60,966 nucleotides of DNA from Perkinsus olseni (taxonomy: Eukaryota; Perkinsozoa; Perkinsida; Perkinsidae). The stretch lies in the NCBI GenBank assembly GCA_013115135.1, contig JABANP010000309.1, positions 1 through 60,966 of the forward strand, given 5' to 3'. Positions 42,741 to 52,610 of this stretch are shown here, piece after piece; the first letter of the stretch is position 1; the number at the start of each line of letters is the position of its first letter. The translations under genes and the position numbers were made by a program. Below the pieces are notes generated by a model that ran no database searches, was not told the origin of the DNA, and saw only the letters and a list, made by a program, of their open reading frames with translations.

Positions 42741-43811
42741 TCAGCTTGAAGGCAGTTGAAGTAATCCAGGGTCGACATGGAACACTATATGCTCTTTGTC
42801 TTCACCTCTGACAACAAGCTGGTCATCCGCCACTTGATACATCCGAAGGGAAGGAAGGGCTCCTCTCAGCAGACGATAGCTTCCCGTAGTCGGATAATCT
42901 TTCGCTTTTATCAGAGGCGCAAAACCTGCCGTGCTGGGTCCTTCATCACTGGTAAAAAAAGCGTATTGCTTCCTATTTTCCCGTGTTTCGATTCGGAGAA
43001 CAGCAGAGGTACCAATGTAATATCCGTCTTTGAGACCTGTACTGTAAGTCCATGGCTGCAAATACTCCGACGGGCCAACCGAAAAGGTTAGATGAATCGG
43101 CAATTTCAACTCCTCGTACACACTCTCGTTTCGCCATATTGCATCCAAAAATAATACCAAATCTCCACCAACTCCTGAAGCCAAGCTCCTGGTACACAGA
43201 AGGATCTCGTTAACTTTGTCGTCTCGCGGTAGGGCACTCTGTTCCGAGATGAGATCTCGCACAGGCTTAGTACAGTAACGTGTAAACCAATAGCACTTGG
43301 CGATTGAATGGTGATGCAGGAGATCATCAGTCACCTGCTCTGGCGGCACCTCATAGAAAGGGCATTTCTCATAATGCATCTTGTCGGGTTCGAACAGGAA
43401 AATGTCCGCGAACGGCATTGTCAGGATGTAGCTTATTTCCAACTTGGCGAACATCAAGTTCCCGAGGCCAGAAGGGAAAGTTGTCGGTGTGTACACGCCA
43501 GCAGGGATCGGAGGCTCTTCACAACCAGCAACAGCGCCTGCCATATTTTGTGCTACCGGCGCGACCTCAACCTGTTTGTCCATCCTGGGATGTACAGTAG
43601 GCCCTTCTTTGATGACGGCTCCCATATTTTGTGCTACCGGCGCGACTCCAACCTGTCCAGTAAAATCGCAAGAGACGGGAGATTCTTCGTCATCAACGGT
43701 CTCCATTTTTTGTGCTACCGGCGCGGCTTCAACCTGTTTATTCACTCCGGGAGATGCAATAGACCTTCCGCCCACGTCCATAGCTTTCCTTTTCTTTGCA
43801 TCGGTCATCAT
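42741..43811 (-). CDS. Lineage-specific repeat protein with CYWF domain, copy C
   Basis: The ATG is at 43811/43808 (MMTDAKKRK). Residues ~15-95 are imperfect tandem repeats with APVAQ and CDFTG cores. A globular domain follows with the block HSIAKCYWFTRYCTKPVRDL, also found in both domains of the neighbouring gene (DISxCYWFSHYV), and a NEILLCTR/VVLCTT strand. The C-terminal ~110 residues (from about PIHLTFSVG) have no equivalent in the neighbours. The frame is the same as that of the gene just upstream, separated from it by a single TGA. No signal peptide. Function unknown; the basic start could be a nuclear signal. Confidence 0.7.
   Translation of the reverse strand: MMTDAKKRKAMDVGGRSIASPGVNKQVEAAPVAQKMETVDDEESPVSCDFTGQVGVAPVAQNMGAVIKEGPTVHPRMDKQVEVAPVAQNMAGAVAGCEEPPIPAGVYTPTTFPSGLGNLMFAKLEISYILTMPFADIFLFEPDKMHYEKCPFYEVPPEQVTDDLLHHHSIAKCYWFTRYCTKPVRDLISEQSALPRDDKVNEILLCTRSLASGVGGDLVLFLDAIWRNESVYEELKLPIHLTFSVGPSEYLQPWTYSTGLKDGYYIGTSAVLRIETRENRKQYAFFTSDEGPSTAGFAPLIKAKDYPTTGSYRLLRGALPSLRMYQVADDQLVVRGEDKEHIVFHVDPGLLQLPSS
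43540..43740 (-). repeat. Coding minisatellite with APVAQ unit
   Basis: Imperfect in-frame repeats of roughly 75-110 bp, each containing the GTGCTACCGGCGCG-type core on the plus strand. Related units occur at about 44330-44590 in the adjacent gene. Confidence 0.7.
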
Positions 43812-43859
43812 CAACAGAAGGGGGCAGTCTTTACCGGGGATTTTGCGGAGGTCGTTGAA

Positions 43860-45266
43860 TCACCATAATGATGTTGGGCCCCCTTCAACCTCAAAGGTAC
43901 AGGCCAGCCTAGCTTTGGTGAAAGCACCTCTATCCCTCCGTGTGGCGTGCAAGAAGAGCGTTAGCTGTGGATCATCTTTGGTAGAATTCTTAGTCGTACA
44001 CAACACCATCTGGCCCGGGGTGAAATCTCTCGTTCCGCCCAACCGTCTCTTAATGATCGATGCCACCTCCTGAACGACGTAGTGGGAGAACCAATAGCAC
44101 TTGGATATGTCATAGGATGAGATCATCCCAGCCAGGTAGCGGCGGTTGTACTGTGTCACACGAAAAAGACAACCGACCTTGAGCTCAGCAACAGAGAGGC
44201 CCACCAGGTGGCCATATTCAGTGGAACGCATTTCGAGACGCACCGGTTCGAGAGGGCGCAGGTCTGTGGCCAGAGGGAGGGACTCGTACACTCCAACTGG
44301 GATGTCGTTGAAGATATCCTCAGGCGCGACTTCAACTTGTCTATCCGCTCCAAGAGATTCTCTAGGCACTTCCTCAATAGCGGCTTCTTTATTTTGTGCT
44401 ACCGGCACTACTCTAACCGGCCCAGCGGAGTCGCAAGGGAGGGAACTTTCTCCATCATCAACAGTCTCCATCTTTTCAACGTCCGCCGCTCCTCTGACCG
44501 GTCCAGTAAAATCGCAGGAGACGGGAGGTTCTTCAGCATCAACGGTCGCCTTTTTCTCTGCTACCTGCGCGACCTCAACCTGTCTTTTCACCCTAGGCTC
44601 TCCATCAACCTTTTCTATTTTCCTTTTTCGTCTTCTACCAGGTGGATTTGCATCAGCCATTGTTACCGAAAGGGGGGCAGTTTTTGTCGGGGATTTTGCT
44701 GAGGTCATTGAATGCTCATGATCCTGTTGATCACTCTTCAATCTCAAATGCACAGGCCAGTTTAGTTCGACCAAACCATGATACTTCCGTGTGGCGTGCA
44801 AGAAGAGCGTTAGGCGTGGATCATCTTTGGTCGAATTCCTAGTCGTACACAGCACCACCTGGTCCGGATCGAAATCTCTCGTTCCGCCCAGCCGTCTCTT
44901 GATGATGGATGCCGCCTGTTTCACGACGTAGTGGGAGAACCAATAGCAATTCGATATGTCGTGGGATGAGTAAAGCTCACCGAGGGAGCCGGGGTCGTAC
45001 TGCCTTACACGAGTGGGACAACCGACGTTAATTTCCGCGACAGAGAGGCCCACCAGGTGGCCATATTCAGTGGAACGCATTTCGAGACGCACCGGTTCGA
45101 GAGGGCGCAGCTCTGTGGCCAGAGGGAGGGACTCGTACACTCCAACTGGGATGTCGTTGAAGATATCCTCAAGGGGTTTACCAGCTGCAGTGGCGTCAAG
45201 GGATTTACCGAAGACGGGGCTGACCAGTGGAAAAATCCTGATGATGATGATGATGTTGTAGAGGAG
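43860..45266 (-). CDS. Lineage-specific protein with two CYWF domains (A and B), probably a fusion
   Basis: The first real ATG is at 45266 and opens a signal peptide, MLLYNIIIIIRIFPLVSP. Domain A and domain B, each about 140 residues, are near-copies: IFNDIPVGVYESLPLAT, RLEMRSTEYGHLVGLSVAE, DISxCYWFSHYV, SIIKRRLGGTRDF, NSTKDDPxLTLFLHATR. Between them lie a basic block (PGRRRKRK) and APVAQ-type repeats. The DNA between A and B resembles the untranslated DNA between B and gene C, so A seems to have lost its stop and read into the former leader of B. Intronless, unlike most neighbours. Product unknown; export of the fusion is inferred from the signal peptide. Confidence 0.7.
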   Translation of the reverse strand, partial: LLYNIIIIIRIFPLVSPVFGKSLDATAAGKPLEDIFNDIPVGVYESLPLATELRPLEPVRLEMRSTEYGHLVGLSVAEINVGCPTRVRQYDPGSLGELYSSHDISNCYWFSHYVVKQAASIIKRRLGGTRDFDPDQVVLCTTRNSTKDDPRLTLFLHATRKYHGLVELNWPVHLRLKSDQQDHEHSMTSAKSPTKTAPLSVTMADANPPGRRRKRKIEKVDGEPRVKRQVEVAQVAEKKATVDAEEPPVSCDFTGPVRGAADVEKMETVDDGESSLPCDSAGPVRVVPVAQNKEAAIEEVPRESLGADRQVEVAPEDIFNDIPVGVYESLPLATDLRPLEPVRLEMRSTEYGHLVGLSVAELKVGCLFRVTQYNRRYLAGMISSYDISKCYWFSHYVVQEVASIIKRRLGGTRDFTPGQMVLCTTKNSTKDDPQLTLFLHATRRDRGAFTKARLACTFEVEGGPTSLW

Positions 45267-46100
45267 CATGATTGAACAAAGGCAAGTGTTGGTTGACAAA
45301 CTAATGATAGCAAGTGAGGCGCTTCGCTCCGCTATGCTCGAGACACTTCCACTATCAGAAACATGCAGAAACTTAGCACACCTTTCCCCGTGTACTGCGT
45401 CGCATTTCAACCGATACACTCGAAAGGCTCAACAACGAGGATTCTGGAGGGGTAATGCCCCTCAGCGGAGTCTTGCAGCATGATCGACCAAGGAAGGTCA
45501 GAAGGTGCTCCCAATGCGATTGGAGGACCTAGTCAAGCAAGTCGAACACTCGAATAAATCAAACAAAGCAGCAGGTGGGACGAGCATATTCGGCGGACGT
45601 GGAAAACAGATCAACTCGATCGCTTTTAAGGCGAGCGAGATTCTATTTGCGCATTTAGCCATCGCGCTCGCCACGGAGTCCATGGCCCTACAACAGGGTT
45701 CGGATGGCGGCCCAGCTGAATTGTACTGTGGAGAGTGATCAATGGTGAGCAGAAGTCAGTGTTGAACCTTGGCACATCGTCCCAAGTTCATCCACGTCAA
45801 GCAAATTGTGTACCGGCGCCGTTCCATTCAGAGCACAGCCACAGTCTGAGAATTTACTTGAATGCTAATTCGGCGAGTGATGCGGTCGTTAACTGATTCA
45901 CCCTTGGGAGCTCTCCTTATACATCGTGCTGTAGGTGGTACATTCGTCACGTCTCTTAGCACCAAGGGCGCCGGCCGCTGTTACGCCAATAATACACAAT
46001 AAGGTCCCCAACATCAGTGTATCAACAAAACAACCATCTGAGCCGAAAACTCATCTACATTCGGCGGGAAAGACCGCGAAAAAATAAAGTATAAAAACTG
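45267..46100. other. Intergenic region with repeat R4
   Basis: No conserved gene found. It contains repeat R4 (45905-45985). Short minus frames here did not resemble known proteins. Confidence 0.4.
45905..45985 (+). repeat. Dispersed repeat R4, copy 1
   Basis: About 77% identical by eye, over ~75 bp, to the reverse complement of 54205-54285, with shared blocks CATCGTGCTGTA and CACGTCTCT-AGC. Confidence 0.6.
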
Positions 46101-47123
46101 CTACTCTTGCTCAAGAAGAATAAGCTTCTTCATCTCATCGATCAACTCGTACGTCCTCTCTATCGGTATACCGTCCAGAGTCGGGCCGGCCTCTCCAGTG
46201 ACTCCATCTCGGATGCCTCTTTCCTGCAGAATGTGGCTCAGCTTCTGATGCTCCTCGCGTGACCAAGACAACCCCAAGGCCATAGCGAGGGCAAGAGAGC
46301 CCCAATCGCTGGTCCCAGCGACAAAGCAGATGTCCGACGGTGTAGCTGTTTTAATAGAATTGCCAAACGGAACGTATCTGATCAGGAGCTGTTACTCATC
46401 ACGCACCGATCGTCTTGTGCATGCGTGCAAAGCTAACACTCCAACCCCCCTGATACAACTGGGTACGAAGACTCTACACTCCTCCCCGCCTTGCGCTGAC
46501 TATAAACGGAGAAGCAACAGAATGGCTGTCTCGGAATGAACTGAGAGCACTCACCTTGCTACGAGGTCTTCAAGGGGACCCATCCCCAGCTCGTTGCCGC
46601 CATCACCGATGGCTACAGTCTTAACGCCATCACCCTCCGACAGGGTGTGCAGAGGAGCTATTTTGGCAGGGTCCATTTGCAAGTTGCGCATGGTGCGGTA
46701 CGGCGGAGCGGCCCGCTCGATGCACACGACCAAATCTAGTTTACCGACTCTCTTCTTGATGTCATCAGGCGTTGACCTAGGGTTGAAGCCGAGAACGTCG
46801 ATCGCATCACCAGCTAGTAGTGTCAGAATATCGGCAACATCTTCTTCCGCGCCGAGGAAGACTTTCCACCCTACCATTTCCAAGGCCTTCGCCACACACA
46901 CTGACCCGATGAGACCATCTGATTCGAATTGCGGAGGGGGCTTATGAATGCAACAGGGCATGCCAGTGATGACTATGGCCCTGCCTCCAGCTGGCGGACG
47001 GTGAAGTGCCTCGACAGCCTCCCCGAGGACACCCGGACGAATGAGTGGGCCGATACCTCTGTTGCCAACATCAACTTGACAGGCTTCCTCGAGACCTCTC
47101 AGAAGCTCCCTACTGGGGGACAT
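46101..47123 (-). CDS. D-glutamate cyclase-like protein (DUF4392 domain)
   Basis: The ATG at 47123 gives MSPSRELLRGLEEACQVDVG NRGIGPLI, then IVITGMPCC, ESDGLIGSVCVAKALEMVG, LDLVVCIERAAPP, and the family signature VAIGDGGNELGMGPLEDLVA. An intron at 46378-46554 is removed to give ARYVPFGNSIKTATPSDICF and VAGTSDWGSLALAMALG, as in bacterial and mammalian DUF4392 enzymes that cyclise D-glutamate to 5-oxo-D-proline. The C-terminus DGVTGEAGPTLDGIPIE also fits. Length (about 280 aa) matches a stand-alone domain. No clear mitochondrial presequence is visible. The intron carries repeat R5. Confidence 0.85.
46387..46440 (+). repeat. Dispersed repeat R5, copy 1 (intron)
   Basis: Resembles 59763-59815, with CCGATCG, then CTTGTGCATGCGTGCAA, a near-palindrome centred on GCATGC. 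A partial copy of that centre is at about 59613. Confidence 0.6.
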
Positions 47124-47594
47124 ATACTAGTTCAGAAAAAATACTGACACCCACAGGAACTATCATCATGACATGGCTGAGCCGATCCGTAGCCCACACG
47201 CCCCTTCGAACCACCTAACGACTATCGTCAGACACCCGCATCCCCAGTTGCGCTGATACTGCCCCTTCTAGGAAGACTCTTCGCGCTTGCGTGCAACATC
47301 ATTGCCCGAGCCAACCGGGTCCCATACATCCTCTCACTATGTGGCTCGCGATCCCCTGGAGTCCGCTTTGGCAACAGGGCGAGCAGCACAGTATCGTAGA
47401 GTGGAGAAATGAAGATCGGATGATGACGCTGCCCCACAGCATATCAACGAGGACAACTGCAACCCACTAGGCAATGCGGCCCTGGATAGCTCCCTCCTAA
47501 TCGTACTCCGACCGCGCGCCCGAAAATTGAAGACTCACCCGACAGAATCCCTCGTGATATGAAAAATGCAGATATTTCGGGATGGTCCACGGCC
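47124..47594. other. Intergenic region between DUF4392 gene and PEX16
   Basis: No gene supported; a 69-codon minus frame here shows no recognisable motif. It likely holds the 3' end of PEX16 and the promoter of the DUF4392 gene. Confidence 0.4.
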
Positions 47595-49139
47595 CTAACT
47601 GTCGCCAGCGCCGAGACCATAATAGAAGCGCTGGAGGAATAGGTAGTAGCCGACGTAGTTGAGACGATTCAGAACAGGAATCCTCTCCCACGTCCTACTC
47701 AAGCCCTCCAAAGGGCGTCGTAGTAGTACATCAAACATGGGGGACCGAAGTAACTGAACAGAAAGTAGCGTTGAGGAAATGCAAGAAAGCAAGAGGCCCC
47801 CCACTTACGATTCCCATAACCATCACACGGACCCTTCTTCGGTATTCTCTTTCACGCGGATCGCCTGGCTTGACCATATCCCTCCGGAGCCTTTCTCGCA
47901 GTATGAGAACCCCTAGCATGTCCATGCTGCTGGCGAGGAGCCAAGGCTCCCACTGATGCAGAGGGGACCTGCCGCTCCCCTTCCTCCCCTTCCGACTGTA
48001 GCACCAAGCGCACGCTCCCAAGTACACTAAGGGCCTCAACATCATCAGACAATCTTCGGGATAGGGCAAGGCGAGATTCAATCCTGTACTTCTCGGAGCT
48101 GCAACCACAGCGTGCGGCATGGTTCGCATGGGGGGCAGCCTGAGCCCTGTCCGCGCGCCAACGAATTCACCAGCGTCCTCTGCATGCTCTTCTCCCTCTG
48201 CTACGTCAACGAGAAGGGTCCTGTTTTGCTGCAGCGCCAGCAGCAGCAGCCGGATGGCTAACTTGATGGTCTCGACGACCACTGCTGCCCTCAATCCGCC
48301 ACAGTCCATCTCAAGCGACAGCTGGCTTGCCTTCAGGAGCTTGAACGCTGTCTGGAGGCGACGCTTCAGATCGGGCTGAGATGGGTGATCGAAATGGGAG
48401 CGCAGGAGACCCGCGATGTCAGCTAGTGTGTACCTGGTCAGCAGAGAGGACGGATAGCAGCCCAGGGTTCGACGGACTCGTAGACCAGAGGTTGCGAAAA
48501 GTGTGGTATGGCGCAAAACGTGAGAGATGAGCCGTACCCGTACTTCACTCATACAATGCAATGGCGCATACGAACAGCTAGAGGATTGCACTTGACAGGA
48601 GACCGGCTAGGAAGGTTCAGTGAACCCATTCCTCCACTTCGACACCGAGACCGCTTGCTACGATGTCCGACTCGTTCTCACTTGGATCATGGCTCAATCT
48701 CCCCGAACTAACCATACCACAACTTCCGATGATCACCCGTCGATCTTATCAAGAAGCTCCTTTGCTCCACCACCGTTAGGACCGCCACAATACTGATTTC
48801 CTCACAGCCGATGAAACAATCAGTTCCGTTTGACGACATCCGACCTCAAAGATACGGCCATCCGGTCGACCTCAAGATACTCCCAATCACCCTCCAAGGA
48901 CAAGTGCAGAAGCCGCACTGTCTCCTCCGAGCCCATGAATGAAGCAACAAGACGGCTGCTGTTCCTACCATCTTCCTCTACTACATCAGCTGAATCCTCG
49001 ATTCAAATACGAGGGTCTCCTGCTCCGTCGCCCCTTCTGGCGCCACCGGCATCAGATAGCTGCCAGCCTTCAGTAGTGACTCCACACCTGCCAGTATGCC
49101 GGACACCTTCGACCTGAACTCACCACCCGCGGCGGCCAT
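47595..49139 (-). CDS. PEX16: Peroxisomal membrane biogenesis protein PEX16
   Basis: The ATG at 49139 (MAAAGGEFRSKVSGILAGVE) leads to SLLKAGSYLMP, then GSEETVRLLHLSLEGDWEYL. A middle block RLQTAFKLLKASQLSLEMDC and VVVETIKLAIRLLLLAL matches the helical core of PEX16, followed by the conserved RPLVYLGACAWCYSRKG, WLLASSMDMLGVLILRERLR and, after a 55-bp intron (47754-47808), LLRSPMFDVLLRRPLEGLSR and IPVLNRLNYVGYYLFLQRFY. PEX16 inserts peroxisomal membrane proteins together with PEX3 and PEX19, so the organism should still make peroxisomes. The segment at 48.6-48.85 kb has unclear splicing. The 55-bp intron shares its 3' half with a DRC1 intron. Confidence 0.8.
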
Positions 49140-49532
49140 TGATAGGGGAAAAACTGATCCTACATGATGACATCACTCTGTTCCACTGTAGCACACAACG
49201 CTTTGGGTGGGGACTGGGAAAGGGACCAAACTGCGAAGAAAACGGGATAAGACACGACGACAAAATAGTTGATGACGATGAGAATGCAAACGACGACACT
49301 TCAACAACAATCAAGAACAAATGGCCTCACCACCGGTAATAAACTTACTGTAATGCATACATAATGGTATCGATCGGCCGGGATTACGATCCCCAAAACC
49401 CTCCCCTGAACCCAAGTCGACTGCACCGGACCGATTCCAATACTCTTGATAAACCTTGCGTTAGTAGTGCTGCTACAACCCAGCCAAAGTGAACGGACGA
49501 ATCGGTATCTTATAACCGTTTCATCACAGTCA
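49140..49532. other. Short intergenic region
   Basis: Between divergent or adjacent minus genes. It contains TATCTTATAACCGTTTCATC (about 49506), similar to the sequence near 26946. No gene seen. Confidence 0.35.
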
Positions 49533-50864
49533 CTACCTCTCGACCTCCTTAGACTCTACATCTCGTTCGTCACTCCCATCATCATCACTGAGGACATCAT
49601 TGCGACTTAAGACGGTCGCAACAGACCAAAGAATGGCGCCAAAGATGAGCCAGCATACGCAAATCCAAAGAGACCATCGATGACCGATAGTGTCGTTCCA
49701 CCAACCCATGAGAAGTGGGCTCGGAAAGTCTCCAAAGGCATGCGTGATGGCCCACAGGACAGCCACTGCCTGGCCCCTTAGGCTTGCTGGTACTGAGTCC
49801 ATAACAGCCACGTTACACGGAGCTGTTGACATGAGCAGGAATAATTCAATAATCGTCAACATCGCCAAGAATCCAGCCAGATTGTTAACCCAGGGGGCGC
49901 CCACCCCCACCGCCCACGATACGGCTATTGGCGCCGCAGACAGCAGGGACGCAACAAAGAGACGCGACCGACTCTTAGCCCATCTCACCGTGAGATAGTC
50001 GAGAGCCAGACCACCTATCAGGGTACCGAAGATTCCGCAGACGACGGTGACAGCACCGAAGGCGATCGTGGAGACCGTTTGACTGGTGTCATATATATAC
50101 TGGATTAGGGCCGGTCCCCAGAAACCGAAGCCACCAACGGTAAACATGAACGCTGAGAATCCGAAAGACAGGCACATGAAGATAGGATTCTTACCTAGTT
50201 TGATGAGCTGTCGAGCTAGGCTCTCGCGGGGCTCGTCACCTTCGGGCCTGTCGCTGACTTCAAAGCGGCGTTCCCACCAGTACGCAAGAAAGGCAAATAC
50301 TATCATCACCAGGGCCTCGACCCCAAAGACATATTTTCCTGTTTCCCACGACGAGAAGAAGCCAGCAATCAGATAGCCCAACGCCTGACCAACATAGAGG
50401 GCCACGAAAAAGATTCCAAGATACAGGGAGTTCTTCCCAGGGGGAGCCGCATCGTCCAGAATCGGCGGCGCCAATGATACCAATGCCGAGCCCGCACCAC
50501 CATTGATAGTTCGACACACCAATAACAACCAGAATGAGCTCGGGGCCAAGGCCATGACGCCGTTGGTGATGATCCATAGGATCATCCCTATGTAGATCGA
50601 TCTTATCGTCCAGACTCCCGAAATCTGACCGATTCTGGCGAACAGCGGTGACATGACAACAAAGCCCAGTATGAATAATCCACCCAGGATGCCAACCTCG
50701 ACGTCGCTGAACCCTAGGCCTTCTTTCCCTAGGTAAACATTGAAGCCAGCAAACAGGCCTTGGTCACAATAGACGAGAGCATAGGCTAGAGTGAGGTAAC
50801 AGAGATGGGTCTTCGGACCGAGATTGCCGAATTCGTCGCTTCGCCGGAGAATCTTCGACGTCAT
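49533..50864 (-). CDS. Spinster-like MFS transporter, copy 1 (443 aa)
   Basis: Single exon with ATG at 50864. Twelve hydrophobic segments in MFS layout. Family motifs: YCDQGLFAGFNVYL in TM1, GFSDVEVGILGGLFILGFVV in TM2, WTIRSIYIGM before TM4, and GDFPSPLLMGWWNDTIG in TM11, all typical of Spinster (SPNS) lipid or lysolipid transporters. The substrate may be a sphingolipid or lysophospholipid; this is inferred from the family only. At the TM4-5 position where copy 2 has TGVGEAAF, this copy reads NGGAGSAL, so the conserved Glu is Ser. An acidic tail (SDDDGSDERDVESKEVER) ends the protein. Tandem with copy 2, about 310 bp apart; both intronless. Confidence 0.9.
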   Translation of the reverse strand: MTSKILRRSDEFGNLGPKTHLCYLTLAYALVYCDQGLFAGFNVYLGKEGLGFSDVEVGILGGLFILGFVVMSPLFARIGQISGVWTIRSIYIGMILWIITNGVMALAPSSFWLLLVCRTINGGAGSALVSLAPPILDDAAPPGKNSLYLGIFFVALYVGQALGYLIAGFFSSWETGKYVFGVEALVMIVFAFLAYWWERRFEVSDRPEGDEPRESLARQLIKLGKNPIFMCLSFGFSAFMFTVGGFGFWGPALIQYIYDTSQTVSTIAFGAVTVVCGIFGTLIGGLALDYLTVRWAKSRSRLFVASLLSAAPIAVSWAVGVGAPWVNNLAGFLAMLTIIELFLLMSTAPCNVAVMDSVPASLRGQAVAVLWAITHAFGDFPSPLLMGWWNDTIGHRWSLWICVCWLIFGAILWSVATVLSRNDVLSDDDGSDERDVESKEVER

Positions 50865-51174
50865 TTTCGAAAGCCTGGGCTCGAGTTGTTGCTACTACCA
50901 AGGAAATACTCATCGACCCGACTGCAGTACTGTACAACACAACCACTAAGAATGAAGAGGAAAAGAGATCTCGAGAGATCTGAAAGTGTATATGGTACAC
51001 CTTGACGCTGACAAAAGCAACCTGTCAAAATCCAGCCTCGTGTCGAGTAAGGCCATCATCAGTCTCTCTGGCCGACCGACCGTTGAACTACAGATGAAAC
51101 AACAAAGTCCGGACTACTAAACTACAGGAAAAGTGACGAAGACGCATATAATACTCGTCTTATGATGTTGTTAC

Positions 51175-52488
51175 CTAAGGTTCAACTACATCAGCATTCG
51201 AAGACGCCTTGGACTCGGCATCGATGTCGACATCAGACTTGCGACTTATGAAAGACGCCGCTAACCACAGCACGACGCATAATAACAGCCACGTACCACA
51301 GATGCACAAGGACCACCTATAGCCAATGTGATCGTTCCAAATTCCCATGAGAATTGGGCTGGGAAAATCTCCAAGGATATGCGAGACACCGATTGAAATC
51401 GCCAAGGCTTGACCGCGAAGATGAGCTGGTACGGCTTCCATGATGGCAACGTTCGTTGGCGCCGTCGTGGAGAAAAGGAAGAATTCTACGATGAACATGA
51501 GAGCAAAAAAGAGATAAACAGAGTTGCTCCATGCAGCTGGAATAGCGAAGGGAATCGAGGCTGTGATTAAGACAAAAGATAGGATACATGATACATGAAG
51601 ACGGGACTTGCGACCAGCAAGCTTACGACTCATAACGTCCAACACGTAGCCACCTAATAGAGTACCAAGGATACCGCAGATAACAGTTAGGGCGCCGAAG
51701 CCCATGCTGCCAACAGTTTGAGATGCCTTCCAGATTTCCTGGATGGCCGCGGGACCCCAGCAGGCGAAACCACCAACAGCGAACATGAAGGCAGAGTAAC
51801 CGAAGATCAGCGTCATGTACGTCGGATTGCTGGCCAAGACGAGGAACTGCTTCAGGAGGCTCCCTTCGTACTCGGCAGGTCTCCTAGCCGGGACTTTGAA
51901 TCGATTCTGCCAGATGAACGCCAAAACCACGATGACGACCATGATCAAGGCTTCGCCCAAGAACGCGTACTGTCCGGATTCCCACGTGGAGAAAAAGCCG
52001 GAACCCACGTAACCCAGAGCTTGACCCACGTAAAGGGCCATGAAAAAGATCCCCAGGAAAGTAGAACCCTTTCCCGGAGGCGCTGAGTCGTCTATGATGG
52101 GGGGTGCTAGAGAACAGAAGGCGGCCTCGCCGACGCCGGTGAGAGTACGGCAGGCCACGATGAGACCGAAGGAGGTTGGTACCACTCCAGTAAGGACGTT
52201 CGCTATAACCCAGACAATAAGGCCGATACAGATTGACCGAATGGTCCAGACGCCCGAAACTTGGCCCAGGATCGCAAACAGGGGGGAGGCTACAACGTAG
52301 CCGAGAATGAACATACCACCGAGCAGGCCAACTTCGAAGTCAGTGAGATTCAGCGAGTGCTTGAGATAGAGGTTAAGACCGGCAATGAGGCCTCGATCAA
52401 AATACACGAGTATCTCGCACAACGTGAAGAAGGCAAGATGGGTTTTGGGTCCTAGGAGGGGACGAGGCTGCACGTCGGTCGAAGCCAT
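51175..52488 (-). CDS. Spinster-like MFS transporter, copy 2 (437 aa)
   Basis: ATG at 52488, no introns. It has the Spinster signatures YFDRGLIAGLNLYL (TM1 Asp-Arg), FEVGLLGGMFILGYVVASPL, WTIRSICIGLIVW, RTLTGVGEAAFCSLAPPI with the family Glu retained, and ISIGVSHILGDFPSPILMG. Twelve membrane segments are evident. It is closely related to copy 1 throughout (LGIFF-ALYVGQALGY, SAFMF-VGGF-WGPA-IQ). Spinsters export lysolipids or sphingosine phosphate, often from endolysosomes or the plasma membrane; the actual cargo is unknown. The acidic C-terminal tail ends SSNADVVEP. The pair looks like a local gene duplication. Confidence 0.92.
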   Translation of the reverse strand: MASTDVQPRPLLGPKTHLAFFTLCEILVYFDRGLIAGLNLYLKHSLNLTDFEVGLLGGMFILGYVVASPLFAILGQVSGVWTIRSICIGLIVWVIANVLTGVVPTSFGLIVACRTLTGVGEAAFCSLAPPIIDDSAPPGKGSTFLGIFFMALYVGQALGYVGSGFFSTWESGQYAFLGEALIMVVIVVLAFIWQNRFKVPARRPAEYEGSLLKQFLVLASNPTYMTLIFGYSAFMFAVGGFACWGPAAIQEIWKASQTVGSMGFGALTVICGILGTLLGGYVLDVMSRKLAGRKSRLHVSCILSFVLITASIPFAIPAAWSNSVYLFFALMFIVEFFLFSTTAPTNVAIMEAVPAHLRGQALAISIGVSHILGDFPSPILMGIWNDHIGYRWSLCICGTWLLLCVVLWLAASFISRKSDVDIDAESKASSNADVVEP

Positions 52489-52610
52489 ACAGTCTATGTG
52501 GCTTGATAGAGTTCAACAACTACCGATGAGGGTTGATGATATCGTCAGCTGGGTCCCGAGGATTTTGCGTCACCTTCACTCGCGTTCAGGCGGCACAAAT
52601 TCGAGAAAAA

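Noticed and set aside
43308..44721. Several long plus-strand ORFs (up to 209 codons)
   Set aside because: Antisense to the repeat-rich domain genes; open frames arise from the periodic APVAQ coding repeats.
45267..45419. Longer start for the two-domain protein at 45419
   Set aside because: That codon is GTG; the first ATG (45266) gives a clean signal peptide.
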